From CAZTTG01 sp964615935 (GTDB lineage Bacteria; Planctomycetota; UBA1135; GCA-002686595): a DNA stretch of 64,000 nucleotides. Of the stretch, positions 27,058 to 35,598 are shown piece by piece. Both the position numbers and the translations under genes were made by a program. How positions within the stretch are numbered: the first letter of the stretch is position 1; each line of letters begins with the position of its first letter. The notes below the pieces were generated by a model. The model saw nothing but the letters and a program-made list of their open reading frames with translations, was not told where the DNA came from and searched no databases. The stretch covers positions 13,589-77,588 of the forward strand of contig CAZTTG010000019.1 in the NCBI GenBank assembly GCA_964615935.1. The letters are read 5' to 3'.

Positions 27058-28115
27058 CGCCGGCGCCCCTCGTCGTCCAGCTCGATCACCGTGATCGTGT
27101 GCGGCGCGTCGTACTGGTTGCCTCCGAAGGGGAGGTCGATGTTGGCGACGTAGAGCCGGTTGCCCCGCAGGCAGACCTCCGAGGGGCGGTCGAGCTCGCC
27201 GCCCTCGCCGTCGGTGTTCCCGTTCCGGAGCAGGGTGGTGACCTCGCCGGTCCGGCCGTCGACCCGGTGCACCGCGTTCCCGACGAAGTCCGCCACGAAG
27301 ATGTCGCCGGTCACCGGGTGGAACTTGATCCCGTCGGTGCTCAGCATCCCCCGCCCCTCGGCGAACACGGTCTGCGAGGCCACTCCGCCGCGCTCGTCGA
27401 AGCTCACCTTCAGGATCTGGGCATCGCCGAAGTTGCAGTAGTAGAGGTCGCCCGCCGCGTCGAAGCCCATCCCGTTGGCGCCCACTCGCCACTCGCTGCT
27501 ATGGGTCTCGATGGTGGTGATCAGGTGCGGGTCGGCGCCGTCGGGCTCGAGCGCGATGGGCGCCGCCCCCTCCAGCTCGGAGAGGGCGAAGCGGTAGACC
27601 CCGCTGACCAGCGGGGTGGCCTCGGGGCGCATCTTGGTCTCGGTGACGTAGACGTGCTCACCCTGGCAGCAGACCGCGTTCGACTGCACGAAACCGGTGA
27701 CGAGCACCTCGCATCCGATGGCGTGGCCTTCGCGCATCCGGACCCGCAGCAGCCGGGAGCTCGGCCTCTCCGCGAAGTCGGACTGGTTGTCGGCCACGTA
27801 CAGGTGCCCGTCTTCTCCGACCGCGACGCCCAGCGGCCCGACGCGGCCTGTCTGCGGATGGACCGGCAGGTCGATGACCACGGAGACACGATCTTGCCCG
27901 TCGATCCGCAGGATCCGCGCCGGGTGGCTCGGGTCGTTGAAGTTGGGGCAGGAGAGGATGATGTCGCCCGAGGCGTCCAGGGCCATGCCGTCGGGCGTGT
28001 TGTGCTCCACCGGGAGCTCGATGACGGACACGCTCGCCCCGTGTTCAGGGGCGGCGCAGGCCGCGGCCAGGAGGGCGAGGGGCAGGATCAGGGGGCAGGC
28101 TCTGGAGACGTTCAC
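27054..28115 (-). CDS. SMP-30/NHL-type beta-propeller lipoprotein
   Basis: The gene encodes 353 residues. A lipobox-like sequence (LALLAAACAAP) marks it as a lipoprotein. The rest is built of propeller blades with gluconolactonase/NHL-type turns (DGMALDASGDIILSCPN, LGVAVGEDGHLYVADNQ, DGIKFHPVTGDIFVADF, EVCLRGNRLYVANI). It may be a lactonase or a sugar-binding propeller; catalytic metal ligands cannot be assigned confidently. It lies in an operon between the URO-D-like gene and GH32. Confidence 0.8.
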   Translation of the reverse strand: MNVSRACPLILPLALLAAACAAPEHGASVSVIELPVEHNTPDGMALDASGDIILSCPNFNDPSHPARILRIDGQDRVSVVIDLPVHPQTGRVGPLGVAVGEDGHLYVADNQSDFAERPSSRLLRVRMREGHAIGCEVLVTGFVQSNAVCCQGEHVYVTETKMRPEATPLVSGVYRFALSELEGAAPIALEPDGADPHLITTIETHSSEWRVGANGMGFDAAGDLYYCNFGDAQILKVSFDERGGVASQTVFAEGRGMLSTDGIKFHPVTGDIFVADFVGNAVHRVDGRTGEVTTLLRNGNTDGEGGELDRPSEVCLRGNRLYVANIDLPFGGNQYDAPHTITVIELDDEGRRR

Positions 28116-28164
28116 GGCTCTGGACTCCGGGGTCGTGGTTTGGAGCTGGGGTGGATGGCGGGGC

Positions 28165-29265
28165 TCACCTGCGCGCCCACAGTCGCCCCTCGTCCAGCAT
28201 GGCCAGGTAGCTGTCGAGCGGGATGTAGTTGGCCACGCTGTTGCCGGTGCCCAGGCAGTAGCCGCCGCCCGGCTGGCAGATATCGAGGGTGTCGCGCACT
28301 CTCGAGCGGATGGCCTCCTCGTCGGCGCGGCACAGGAAGTCGACGTCGATCCCGCCCAGCAGCGCGATCCGCTGCCCCTGGCCGGCCTTCAGGTCGCGCA
28401 CGTCCTCTATGGTGTCCTCGAAGCTGTGCCGGGCGTCGATCTTCACGACCTCGATCAGGTCCTCCATGATCAGCTCGATGTTCCCGCAGCAGTGCAGGAG
28501 ATAGGGGCGCCTCGCCTCGTGGGACATCCGGGCCATGAGCTGATGGCCGGGGAGGACCAGCTCGCGCAGGTCCGCGGGGGAGATCAGGGGCCCGGTCCGG
28601 TAGCCCATGTCGTCGCTGCCCCAGACGGCCCGGACCCGGTCGAGCTCGAGGATGCGTTCGAGCCCGACGCGGTAGATCTCCGTCAGGCGCCCGGCGATGG
28701 CCTGCACCAGGTCGCGCTGGTCGAAGAGGGAGTAGCACAGCGTCTCGTATCCCATCAGCCAGGTGAGCAGCTCCGCGAAGTGGGCGAAGCCCCCCGAGGC
28801 GATGATGCACATGTCGTCGGGGAGGTTCTCCTGGTACCACTCCAGCTCGCGCGTCGTCGAGGCCGCGCGCGGATCCGGCCAGGGGTACCGCTCGAAGTCC
28901 TCCCAGCTCATGATGGGACCGGTGTGCTCGTCCTGGTACTCGCGGCCGCCGCCGCGCTTCAGGTCGGCGGTGTCGTCGATGGCCTGCTTGTGCAGCGGCA
29001 TCTCCACGTTCACCAGGGGCACCCGCGCGTAGTCGAAGCCGCAGAAGCGCTGGACCTCGACGTACTTCCTGTGCGCGAACCAGGGATCGCCGGCGTCGAG
29101 CCCCTCGGCGAGCCCGTAGCGCTCGGCGATGGCCTCCTGGATCTCGGCGTCCTGGTAGAGCTCGATGTGGTGGACGCGCCGGGGGGTCCCCGCGCGCCGG
29201 ATGTTGGCGATCAGGCCCTCCCAGTCGAGCTCGAAGGGCTCCTCGAAGCTGCGATAGCGCGACAT
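28165..29265 (-). CDS. Uroporphyrinogen decarboxylase-family protein (methyltransferase-like)
   Basis: The gene encodes 366 residues from an ATG preceded by AAAGGTGG. A GTG three codons earlier is too close to that site. The fold is URO-D-like, with the motif LLHCCGNIELIMEDLIEVVK and a C-terminal GTGNSVANYIP that are typical of the MtaA/CmuA-like branch in planctomycetes rather than HemE. That branch acts on methyl-cobamide or related substrates, but the substrate here is unknown. It heads an operon with the propeller lipoprotein and GH32, an unusual pairing for this family. Confidence 0.85.
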   Translation of the reverse strand: MSRYRSFEEPFELDWEGLIANIRRAGTPRRVHHIELYQDAEIQEAIAERYGLAEGLDAGDPWFAHRKYVEVQRFCGFDYARVPLVNVEMPLHKQAIDDTADLKRGGGREYQDEHTGPIMSWEDFERYPWPDPRAASTTRELEWYQENLPDDMCIIASGGFAHFAELLTWLMGYETLCYSLFDQRDLVQAIAGRLTEIYRVGLERILELDRVRAVWGSDDMGYRTGPLISPADLRELVLPGHQLMARMSHEARRPYLLHCCGNIELIMEDLIEVVKIDARHSFEDTIEDVRDLKAGQGQRIALLGGIDVDFLCRADEEAIRSRVRDTLDICQPGGGYCLGTGNSVANYIPLDSYLAMLDEGRLWARR

Positions 29266-29311
29266 GCGACCCACCTTTCGGGGAGCATCCTAGCGCCGGC
29301 GTCCGCGCGCG

Positions 29312-30388
29312 TCACCTGAGGGTAACGTCGTGCTCGAGCGAGCCACGCGCGTCGAAGGAGAACTGCATGAGGTGCTCCTCGTCCTCGGATGCGACCTGGG
29401 CCCGGGCCTTGCAGGTCAGATCGAGCCGGCCTTCCAGGCGCAGCGAGCGGACGTGATTCTCCTCCGCGTCCCAAAGCAGCTCGCCCTTCCCCGAAGAGGT
29501 GAAGTCGAAGCTCACCCGGTCGGAGGTGACCTCGAGCTCCGCCTCGTCGTCGTTCATTTCCCAGATTCCCAGCAGCAGCTCGGCCATCTCCCCCTCGACT
29601 TCATCGGAGATGGACAGGGTCCACTCCAGCCCGATCGCGCCGGCCCGCAGCCCCTCCACTTCTCGGAGGCCCCGGTAGGTGCACCTCACCTCGCCCTCGA
29701 GCATCCTGGCGAGCGGCCCCCCGAAGCGCTGGCCGGCGCGCTCGTACAGCGTCATGTACGGGCCGACGTAGTCCTCGTCCTCGAGCTCGAACGCCAGTTT
29801 CAGGTCGCTGCCCTCGAGCAGGACGCCGATCAGCGCCATGGGCTCGATCGTCCAGGTGGCTCCAGCCTCGACCGGTCCCTCCGGTAGCAGGGACGGCAGA
29901 TCCAGGTCGAGCTCGAGGCCCTCGAGGAGGGCCTCGTCGGGCTCCTCCTCGCCGAGAAAGCTCAGCTCGTACTTCTGCGCCTCCTCGTCCCAGGCGAACA
30001 GCACGGCCTCGCCTTCCAGGGGGCTGGACGACTCCACCGCCAGAGGGCCCAGCATCGTCCCGTCCATCTCGAGCCCGACCTCGAGGGACCGGCCGAGCTC
30101 GTCGAAGGAGCGTTGTAGCCGGATCGGCTGTCCATCGGTCATGGCCAGGTACGCGTCCGTCAGGATGCAGGATCGATCCAGGACGATCTCGAAGGCCATC
30201 TGGGGGATCGCATCGAAGCTCTCCCCGTCTCCGGTAATCGACACCTCGTCGACGCGCACATCGATGACGGTGGTGATCATCTTCGTCAGGCGCGTTCCCT
30301 CGGGTGGATCGAAGACCAGCTCGTCCGCGGCGAGCCAGGCGAGGGACAGCGGCACCAGGGAGAAGCCGGCCACCAGGTACTTCTTCAT
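29312..30388 (-). CDS. Secreted protein of unknown function
   Basis: The gene encodes 358 residues with a clear signal peptide (YLVAGFSLVPLSLAWLAA) and an acidic body rich in beta strands. Segments such as EVDGTMLGPLAVES-like stretches, TWTIEPMALIGVLLEG and EGEVRCTYRGLREVEGLRAG suggest a repeated beta domain. No family was recognised. A GGAG lies shortly upstream of the start and a TACAAT hexamer at 30471-30476 may serve as its -10. It is divergent from the MarR operon. Confidence 0.75.
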   Translation of the reverse strand: MKKYLVAGFSLVPLSLAWLAADELVFDPPEGTRLTKMITTVIDVRVDEVSITGDGESFDAIPQMAFEIVLDRSCILTDAYLAMTDGQPIRLQRSFDELGRSLEVGLEMDGTMLGPLAVESSSPLEGEAVLFAWDEEAQKYELSFLGEEEPDEALLEGLELDLDLPSLLPEGPVEAGATWTIEPMALIGVLLEGSDLKLAFELEDEDYVGPYMTLYERAGQRFGGPLARMLEGEVRCTYRGLREVEGLRAGAIGLEWTLSISDEVEGEMAELLLGIWEMNDDEAELEVTSDRVSFDFTSSGKGELLWDAEENHVRSLRLEGRLDLTCKARAQVASEDEEHLMQFSFDARGSLEHDVTLR

Positions 30389-30470
30389 GATCCGAGCTCC
30401 ACGGCGAGGTGATCGCCCCGCGTCGCGTCCGAGGCAGGAACCCGATGGGATCCCGCGGCTCGCAGCCGGG

Positions 30471-30476
30471 ATTGTA
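30471..30476 (-). promoter_or_regulatory. Possible -10 (TACAAT) for the secreted protein gene
   Basis: TACAAT on the minus strand lies about 85 bp upstream of the ATG at 30388, in the 207 bp shared with the divergent MarR operon. No convincing -35 is visible. Confidence 0.35.
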
Positions 30477-30538
30477 CCGCGCTCTCCAGGATCCACCCCC
30501 TCCCTCGCTCCATGCCCCCGGCATTCGGCTCCAGGGCC

Positions 30539-30566
30539 TTGAAGACTGCCCTCCGCGACATATAAT
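30539..30566 (+). promoter_or_regulatory. Sigma-70-type promoter of the MarR operon
   Basis: TTGAAG (30539-30544) and a perfect TATAAT (30561-30566) are separated by 16 bp, with the MarR ATG at 30596. This is the best housekeeping-type promoter in the window. The downstream half overlaps a direct repeat that is the likely operator. Confidence 0.75.
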
Positions 30567-30590
30567 TCGATATCGTAGTATTCGATGTCG
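30565..30590. promoter_or_regulatory. Direct-repeat operator candidate
   Basis: ATTCGATATCG (30565-30575) is repeated as ATTCGATGTCG (30580-30590), with a start-to-start distance of 15 bp. The pair overlaps the -10 and the probable transcription start and contains short palindromes (CGATATCG). It is the natural binding site for the MarR-family repressor encoded just downstream (autoregulation, inferred). Confidence 0.6.
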
Positions 30591-30595
30591 ATCCA

Positions 30596-31081
30596 ATGAG
30601 CGCGAGACGCACCCCCTCCTCCCAGCCCGACGGGGCCCGACGCCGGGCGCTGAGGACCTACGTCCTGCTCATGCGCGCCTCCGAGGCCGTGACCCGGCGG
30701 GCCCACGCCCACCTGGCCGCCGAGGGGCTGAGCCTGAGCCAGTTCGCCGTGCTGGAGGGGCTCCTGCACCTGGGACCCAACCCCCAACGCGTGCTGGCGG
30801 AGCGCATCCTGCGCAGCCCCAGCAACCTGACCACGGTGGTGGACCACCTGGAGGAGCGCGGGCTGGTCGAGCGCCGGAGCTCGAAGGAGGACCGGCGCGT
30901 GCGCCTGCTGCACCTGACGCGCAGCGGGCGGGCGCTCATCGGACGCATCTTCCCCCCCCACGCCGAGGGCCTCCGCCGGGAGCTCTCGGCGCTCGCTGGC
31001 CGGGAGCAGGACGAGCTGGCGCGACTGTGCCGCAAGCTCGAGTCCGGCGAGCAGGACACCCAGCCGAGGCCGCAACCGTAG
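30596..31081 (+). CDS. MarR-family transcriptional regulator
   Basis: The gene encodes 161 residues with a winged helix-turn-helix of MarR type. The recognition region is LAERILRSPSNLTTVVDHLEE, followed by the wing RRSSKEDRRVRLLHLT. MarR proteins are dimeric repressors released by phenolic, oxidative or electrophilic ligands. The gene leads an operon with a pirin and a nitroreductase, a common set regulated by such repressors in response to quinones or electrophiles (inference from family). Confidence 0.93.
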   Translation: MSARRTPSSQPDGARRRALRTYVLLMRASEAVTRRAHAHLAAEGLSLSQFAVLEGLLHLGPNPQRVLAERILRSPSNLTTVVDHLEERGLVERRSSKEDRRVRLLHLTRSGRALIGRIFPPHAEGLRRELSALAGREQDELARLCRKLESGEQDTQPRPQP

Positions 31082-31093
31082 AGAGAGACCGAC

Positions 31094-31792
31094 ATGATCC
31101 GCGTTCGCAAGGCAGGGCAGCGTGGCCACGACGAGCTCGACTGGCTCGACACCTGGTTCAGCTTCTCCTTCGCCGACTACCACGACCCCCGGCACATGGG
31201 CTTCTCGGACCTGCGCGTCATCAACCAGGACCGCATCGCCCCCGAGCGGGGCTTCCAGACCCACGGGCACCGGGACATGGAGATCCTCACCTACCTGCTG
31301 GTGGGCGAGCTGGCCCACGCCGACAGCGAGGGCAGCAGCGGCCGCCTGCGGCCGGGGGACGTCCAGGTGATGTCGGCCGGCCGGGGGATCCAGCACAGCG
31401 AGGTCAACCCCAGCCCGGACGAGGCCTGCCACCTGCTGCAGATCTGGATCCTGCCGGCGCGCTCGGGCGCCGAGCCGAGATACGACCAGCGCCACTTCCC
31501 CATCGAGGAGCGCCGCAACCGCCTGCGCCTCCTGGCCTCGGGAGGAACCGAGCACGATGCCCTGCGCATCGGCCAGGACGCGCGGGTCTTCGGATCCGTG
31601 CTCGGCTCCGGCCAGGAGCTGGCGTACGCCCCGTCGGAGGGCCGCCGCGCCTGGCTCCAGCTCGCCCGCGGGCGGCTGCTCCTGAACGGCGTGGAGCTCG
31701 CGAGCGGCGACGGAGCCGCCATCGAGGACGAGCCGGCACTCGCGATCCAGGCCACCCAAGACGCCGAGCTGCTGCTCTTCGACCTGCGCTGA
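31094..31792 (+). CDS. Pirin-family cupin protein
   Basis: The gene encodes 232 residues with a bicupin fold. The N-terminal cupin carries the metal-binding pattern of pirins: QTHGHRDMEILTYLL, then GDVQVMSAGRGIQHSEVNP. Relatives such as E. coli YhhW have quercetin 2,3-dioxygenase activity, but the physiological role is uncertain. It lies 12 bp downstream of the MarR gene and just upstream of the nitroreductase. Confidence 0.93.
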   Translation: MIRVRKAGQRGHDELDWLDTWFSFSFADYHDPRHMGFSDLRVINQDRIAPERGFQTHGHRDMEILTYLLVGELAHADSEGSSGRLRPGDVQVMSAGRGIQHSEVNPSPDEACHLLQIWILPARSGAEPRYDQRHFPIEERRNRLRLLASGGTEHDALRIGQDARVFGSVLGSGQELAYAPSEGRRAWLQLARGRLLLNGVELASGDGAAIEDEPALAIQATQDAELLLFDLR

Positions 31793-31803
31793 GGATGATG
31801 GCC

Positions 31804-32397
31804 ATGAAGAAGACCGCCGAGACCGCCCACCCCCTACACCCCCTGCTGGCCGAGCGCTGGAGCCCGGTGGGCTTCGGCGAGGAGCCGGTCGCCGCCGAGC
31901 AGCTCGGGAGCCTGCTGGAGGCCGCGCGCTGGGCGCCCTCCAGCTACAACGAGCAGCCCTGGCGCCTGATCCTCGCGCGCCGCTCCGACGGCGAGGCCCG
32001 GGAGGCCATGGAGGCCGCGATCGTTCCGGCCAACCTGACGTGGTGCGCCCTCGCCGACCTCCTGATCCTGGTCTGCGCCCGGCAGGCCTTCGCGCGCAAC
32101 GGCAAGCCCAACCGCCACGCGGCCTACGACTGCGGTCAGGCCATCGCGATGATGAGCGTGCAGGCGCAGGCCATGGGCCTGATCACCCACCAGATGGCCG
32201 GCTTCGACCCGCAGCGGGCGCGGGAGCTGCTGGCGATCCCCGAGGGCTTCGAGCCCCTAACCCTGATCGCCGTCGGGCACCCCGCGGCCGCAGAGGATCT
32301 GCCCGAGGCGCTGCGCGGGCGCGACCGGGCGCCGCGCAGCCGCCGGGCCCTCGCCGAGATCGCCTTCGGCGGGCGTTTCGGCGGGGCGCTGCCCTAG
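31804..32397 (+). CDS. Nitroreductase-family oxidoreductase
   Basis: The protein is about 197 residues. ARWAPSSYNEQPWRLILA is the FMN-binding signature at the N-terminus, and AYDCGQAIAMMSVQAQAMGLITHQMAGF is the dimer/FMN helix region. The family reduces nitroaromatics, quinones or flavins with NAD(P)H. Three in-frame ATGs (31795, 31798, 31804) are possible. The last has the best spacing from GAGG at 31791-31794. It is the third gene of the MarR-pirin operon and starts right after the pirin stop. Confidence 0.92.
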   Translation: MKKTAETAHPLHPLLAERWSPVGFGEEPVAAEQLGSLLEAARWAPSSYNEQPWRLILARRSDGEAREAMEAAIVPANLTWCALADLLILVCARQAFARNGKPNRHAAYDCGQAIAMMSVQAQAMGLITHQMAGFDPQRARELLAIPEGFEPLTLIAVGHPAAAEDLPEALRGRDRAPRSRRALAEIAFGGRFGGALP

Positions 32398-32405
32398 CCG
32401 ACGGC

Positions 32406-32411
32406 TATACT
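32406..32411 (+). promoter_or_regulatory. Possible -10 hexamer TATACT
   Basis: TATACT lies about 47 bp upstream of the sulfatase ATG at 32458. The region 17 bp further upstream shows no -35 consensus. Confidence 0.4.
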
Positions 32412-32457
32412 CGATCGGGAGTCCGCGCGAGCCGCCTCGAGGCCTCCCGTCCACCGC

Positions 32458-33891
32458 ATGAGAGCCGCCGCCATCAGCGTCCTTCTGGCCGCCGTCGCCT
32501 CCGCGCAGCAGGCCGCGGACCGGCCCAGCGTCCTCCTCTTCCTCGCCGACGACATGGGCATGGGGGACGTCCGGGCCTACGACGAGACCTCCTCCATCCC
32601 CACGCCCAGCATGGACCGGCTGGCCGCGGAGGGCTGCCTCTTCCGCGACGCGCACAGCCCCTCGGCCGTGTGCACCCCGACCCGGTACAGCGTGCTGAGC
32701 GGGGAGTACGCCTTCCGCAGCGAGCTCGACGACTTCGTGCTCCGCTCGGCCTACGACGCGCCGCTGCTCGACCCGCAGCGGGAGAGCCTCGCCGCCCTGC
32801 TGCGCCGCGCGGGCTACGCCACGGCGGCCTTCGGAAAGTGGCACCTGGGCATGAGGTGGACCAACCGCGCGGGCGACGGCGCGGCCCGCCCCGGAGTCGG
32901 CGCCAGCCGGTTCACGACGACCGACGTGGACTTCGCGAAGCCGATCCTCGAGGGCCCCCTCGACCTCGGCTTCGACCGCTTCTTCGGCCTCGCCAGCTCG
33001 ATCCACCACGGCCCCTACACCTTCGTCGACGACCGCCGCGTCGCGGAGGTACCCACCGAGCTGCGGGAGAGGGTACTCACCCGCGACGGAGCCTTCCGCG
33101 AGGGCTGGGTCGCGCCCGGCTGGAAGGACGACGGCCAGGGCGAGGCCATCTCCACCCGGGCCCTGGAGTGGTTGCGGGAGCACCTCCAGGACTCGCCGGA
33201 GCAGCCCTTCTTCCTGTACTACGCGGCGGTCGCCAACCACTCCCCCCACGTCCCGCCGAAGGAGCTGCACGGGCACCCGATCCGCGGCGCCGGCGGCCAG
33301 GACGACGGCCTCGCCTCGCGCAACGACATGATCGTGCAGAACGACGTCATCCTCGGCCAGCTCCTGGAGCTCCTGGCCAACTTCGACGGCGCGGCCGAGA
33401 ACACGCTCGTCATCCTGACCAGCGACAACGGGGCCGACGGGGGGCGCTACACCCCGATGAGTGGAGGGAAGGGCAGCCTCTACGAGGGCGGCCACCGGGT
33501 CCCCTTCATCGCCCGCTGGCCGGAGAGGCTCCCGGCGGGGAGCGAGTCGGACGCGCTGCTGGGCCTCAACGACCTCTACCGCAGCCTGGCCGCCCTCGCC
33601 GGCGCGGAGCCCGCCGAGGGCGCGGCCCGGGACAGCGAGGACCTCTCCGCCCTCCTGAGCGGGGCCGACCTCTCGGCCGGGCGCGGCCGCGCCCTGATCG
33701 TGCAGGACAACGGCGCCGCCCGGCGCCTGGCCGCGATCGACGGGCGCTGGAAGCTCGTCGTCAGGGACGGCGAGGCCGTGGCGCTCTACGATCGACTCGA
33801 GGATCCCCGGGAGACGCGGAACCGGCTCGGGAAGATCCCCGACAAGGCCGCTGAGCTGCTGGCCTTCCTCGAGGCCGAGCGGAGCGACTAG
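32458..33891 (+). CDS. Secreted sulfatase
   Basis: The gene encodes 477 residues with a signal peptide (AAAISVLLAAVASAQQ). The N-terminal metal site VLLFLADDMGMGD is followed by the sulfatase signature SAVCTPTRYSVLSG, whose Cys is expected to become formylglycine. Further on are GKWHLGM, the second metal site TSDNGAD and GGKGSLYEGGHRVPFI, all as in arylsulfatases. It should release sulfate from a sulfated polysaccharide or small ester. The following gene is another sulfatase-fold enzyme 13 bp downstream, so they are probably co-transcribed. Confidence 0.94.
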   Translation: MRAAAISVLLAAVASAQQAADRPSVLLFLADDMGMGDVRAYDETSSIPTPSMDRLAAEGCLFRDAHSPSAVCTPTRYSVLSGEYAFRSELDDFVLRSAYDAPLLDPQRESLAALLRRAGYATAAFGKWHLGMRWTNRAGDGAARPGVGASRFTTTDVDFAKPILEGPLDLGFDRFFGLASSIHHGPYTFVDDRRVAEVPTELRERVLTRDGAFREGWVAPGWKDDGQGEAISTRALEWLREHLQDSPEQPFFLYYAAVANHSPHVPPKELHGHPIRGAGGQDDGLASRNDMIVQNDVILGQLLELLANFDGAAENTLVILTSDNGADGGRYTPMSGGKGSLYEGGHRVPFIARWPERLPAGSESDALLGLNDLYRSLAALAGAEPAEGAARDSEDLSALLSGADLSAGRGRALIVQDNGAARRLAAIDGRWKLVVRDGEAVALYDRLEDPRETRNRLGKIPDKAAELLAFLEAERSD

Positions 33892-33904
33892 CCGGAGCTC
33901 CCCC

Positions 33905-35473
33905 GTGGTCCACCTCCGCGCGCTCGTCCCCCTCGCCGCGCTGGCGCTCCTCGCATCCGGCTGCGGCCGATCCGAGGAGGAGGCGGAGCCCGCCTTCCGC
34001 CACGTGATCCTGATCTCCCTGGACACGCTGCGGGCTGACTACCTCGGCTGCTACGGCAACGCGGAGGTCCGCACCCCGGCGATCGACGCCCTGGCCCGGG
34101 AGGGCATCCGCTTCGAGCAGATGTCCGCCGCGGCCCCCAGCACCCTGGCTTCGCACGTCTCGCTCTTCAGCGGGCTCCACCCTCACCACCACGGGATCGC
34201 GCGCAACGGCTGGACCCTGAACCCGGCGCTCGTCACCCTCCCTCGCATCCTGCAGGACGGCGGCTTTCGGACCGTGGGGGTGATCGGCGCGCTGGTGCTG
34301 CACAGCTCGACCTACTTCGACCGCGGCTTCGACGACTACGACGAGGTCTTCGACGACAGCCTGCGCTACGGGTCGAAGAAGACGCACCAGCGGCGGGCGG
34401 AGGCGGTCACGGACGCCGCCATCGCTCGCCTGAGCATGAGTGAGAGCGCGAGGTCGGGCCAGCGGCTGTTCCTCTTCGTCCACTACTTCGACGCCCACCA
34501 TCCCTACGACCCGCCGCCGCCCTGGGATTCGCTCTACGGCGACCCGCAGGGGGCCATCGGTGAGGCCGGTGCGGAGGACCTGGAGCGCGCCGTCCGCGCC
34601 CATCACGCCGACATCCTGGACCAGGCCGTGGGACAGGAGGCGGTGCTCCGGGCGGGCTTGCGACCGAAGCTGCTGCGCGGCTGCGACGGTCGGCCCCTGG
34701 GCATCGATCCCCACCTGGCGGCGCGCTACGCGGGGGAGGTCTCGTACCTGGACCATCACCTGGGCCGGCTGGTCGAGCACCTGAAGGTCGAGGGCATCTG
34801 GGACGATGCGCTGGTGATCCTCACCTCGGACCACGGCGAGACCTTCTGGGAGCACGGTGACTTCTGGAACCACGGCCTGTGCGTCTACGACACCACGGTG
34901 CGCGTGCCCCTCATCCTGCGGCTGCCCGGCGCCGCGCGGGCGGGGAGCGTGATCGAGCAGTCCCTCTCGCACATCGACGTGCTGCCGACCCTGCTGGAGC
35001 TCCTGGACCTGCCGGCCCCCTACCGCCTGGCGGGTCGCAGCTTCGCGCCCTTGATCGAGGGCCGGGGGCTCTCCGAGCAGCCGGTCTTCTGCGGCGCCAC
35101 CCAGCCCTGGGGGCAGGAGGCGAAGGGCCAGCGCTGGCGCGGGATGCGCAAGTCTCGCTCGGTGCGCCTGGGCCGGCACAAGCTCATCCACACCCCCTAC
35201 CTGGAGCTGGAGGAGCTGTACGACCTGGGGGCCGACCCGGGCGAGCGCCGGGACCTGTTGCTGGAGCCGGAGGAGCCCGCCGCGGAGGTCGCCGGCCGCC
35301 TGCGGGAGATGCTGCGGGGCTGGGCGGAGGGCGCCGCCCCGCTGCGCTCGGGCTTCGGGCTGGAGCAGGAGGGCGGGGCCGGGCTCGGCGGCGACGAGCT
35401 CGAGCGCCTGCGCTCCGCCCTCGAGGCGCTGGGCTACGCGGGCGAGGACGGCCCCGCCGAGGGCGGCCGGTAA
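33905..35473 (+). CDS. Sulfatase-fold lipoprotein lacking the formylglycine Cys
   Basis: The gene encodes 522 residues. GTG 33905 has GGAG just ahead. A lipoprotein signal (ALALLASGCGRSE) precedes an alkaline-phosphatase-superfamily domain with metal motifs ILISLDTLRADYLGCYG and LTSDHGETFWEHG. Where FGly-type sulfatases have C/S-x-P/A-x-R, this protein reads PSTLASHVSLFSG, a group common in planctomycetes that lacks the modified Cys. It is therefore probably a phosphoesterase- or sulfatase-like enzyme using another nucleophile, perhaps a Thr or Ser here (inference). It follows the true sulfatase. Confidence 0.88.
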   Translation: MVHLRALVPLAALALLASGCGRSEEEAEPAFRHVILISLDTLRADYLGCYGNAEVRTPAIDALAREGIRFEQMSAAAPSTLASHVSLFSGLHPHHHGIARNGWTLNPALVTLPRILQDGGFRTVGVIGALVLHSSTYFDRGFDDYDEVFDDSLRYGSKKTHQRRAEAVTDAAIARLSMSESARSGQRLFLFVHYFDAHHPYDPPPPWDSLYGDPQGAIGEAGAEDLERAVRAHHADILDQAVGQEAVLRAGLRPKLLRGCDGRPLGIDPHLAARYAGEVSYLDHHLGRLVEHLKVEGIWDDALVILTSDHGETFWEHGDFWNHGLCVYDTTVRVPLILRLPGAARAGSVIEQSLSHIDVLPTLLELLDLPAPYRLAGRSFAPLIEGRGLSEQPVFCGATQPWGQEAKGQRWRGMRKSRSVRLGRHKLIHTPYLELEELYDLGADPGERRDLLLEPEEPAAEVAGRLREMLRGWAEGAAPLRSGFGLEQEGGAGLGGDELERLRSALEALGYAGEDGPAEGGR

Positions 35474-35598
35474 CGCGCCGCCTTTGCCGCGCGGCCCGCT
35501 TCGGGGATACTACGGGGGCCCCGGAGGGGATCGGTCCGCGCCCGAGCCCGCTCCGGACCCACTCGCCCGGGTCTCCGCAGCCGAATGAGAGGCACGCC

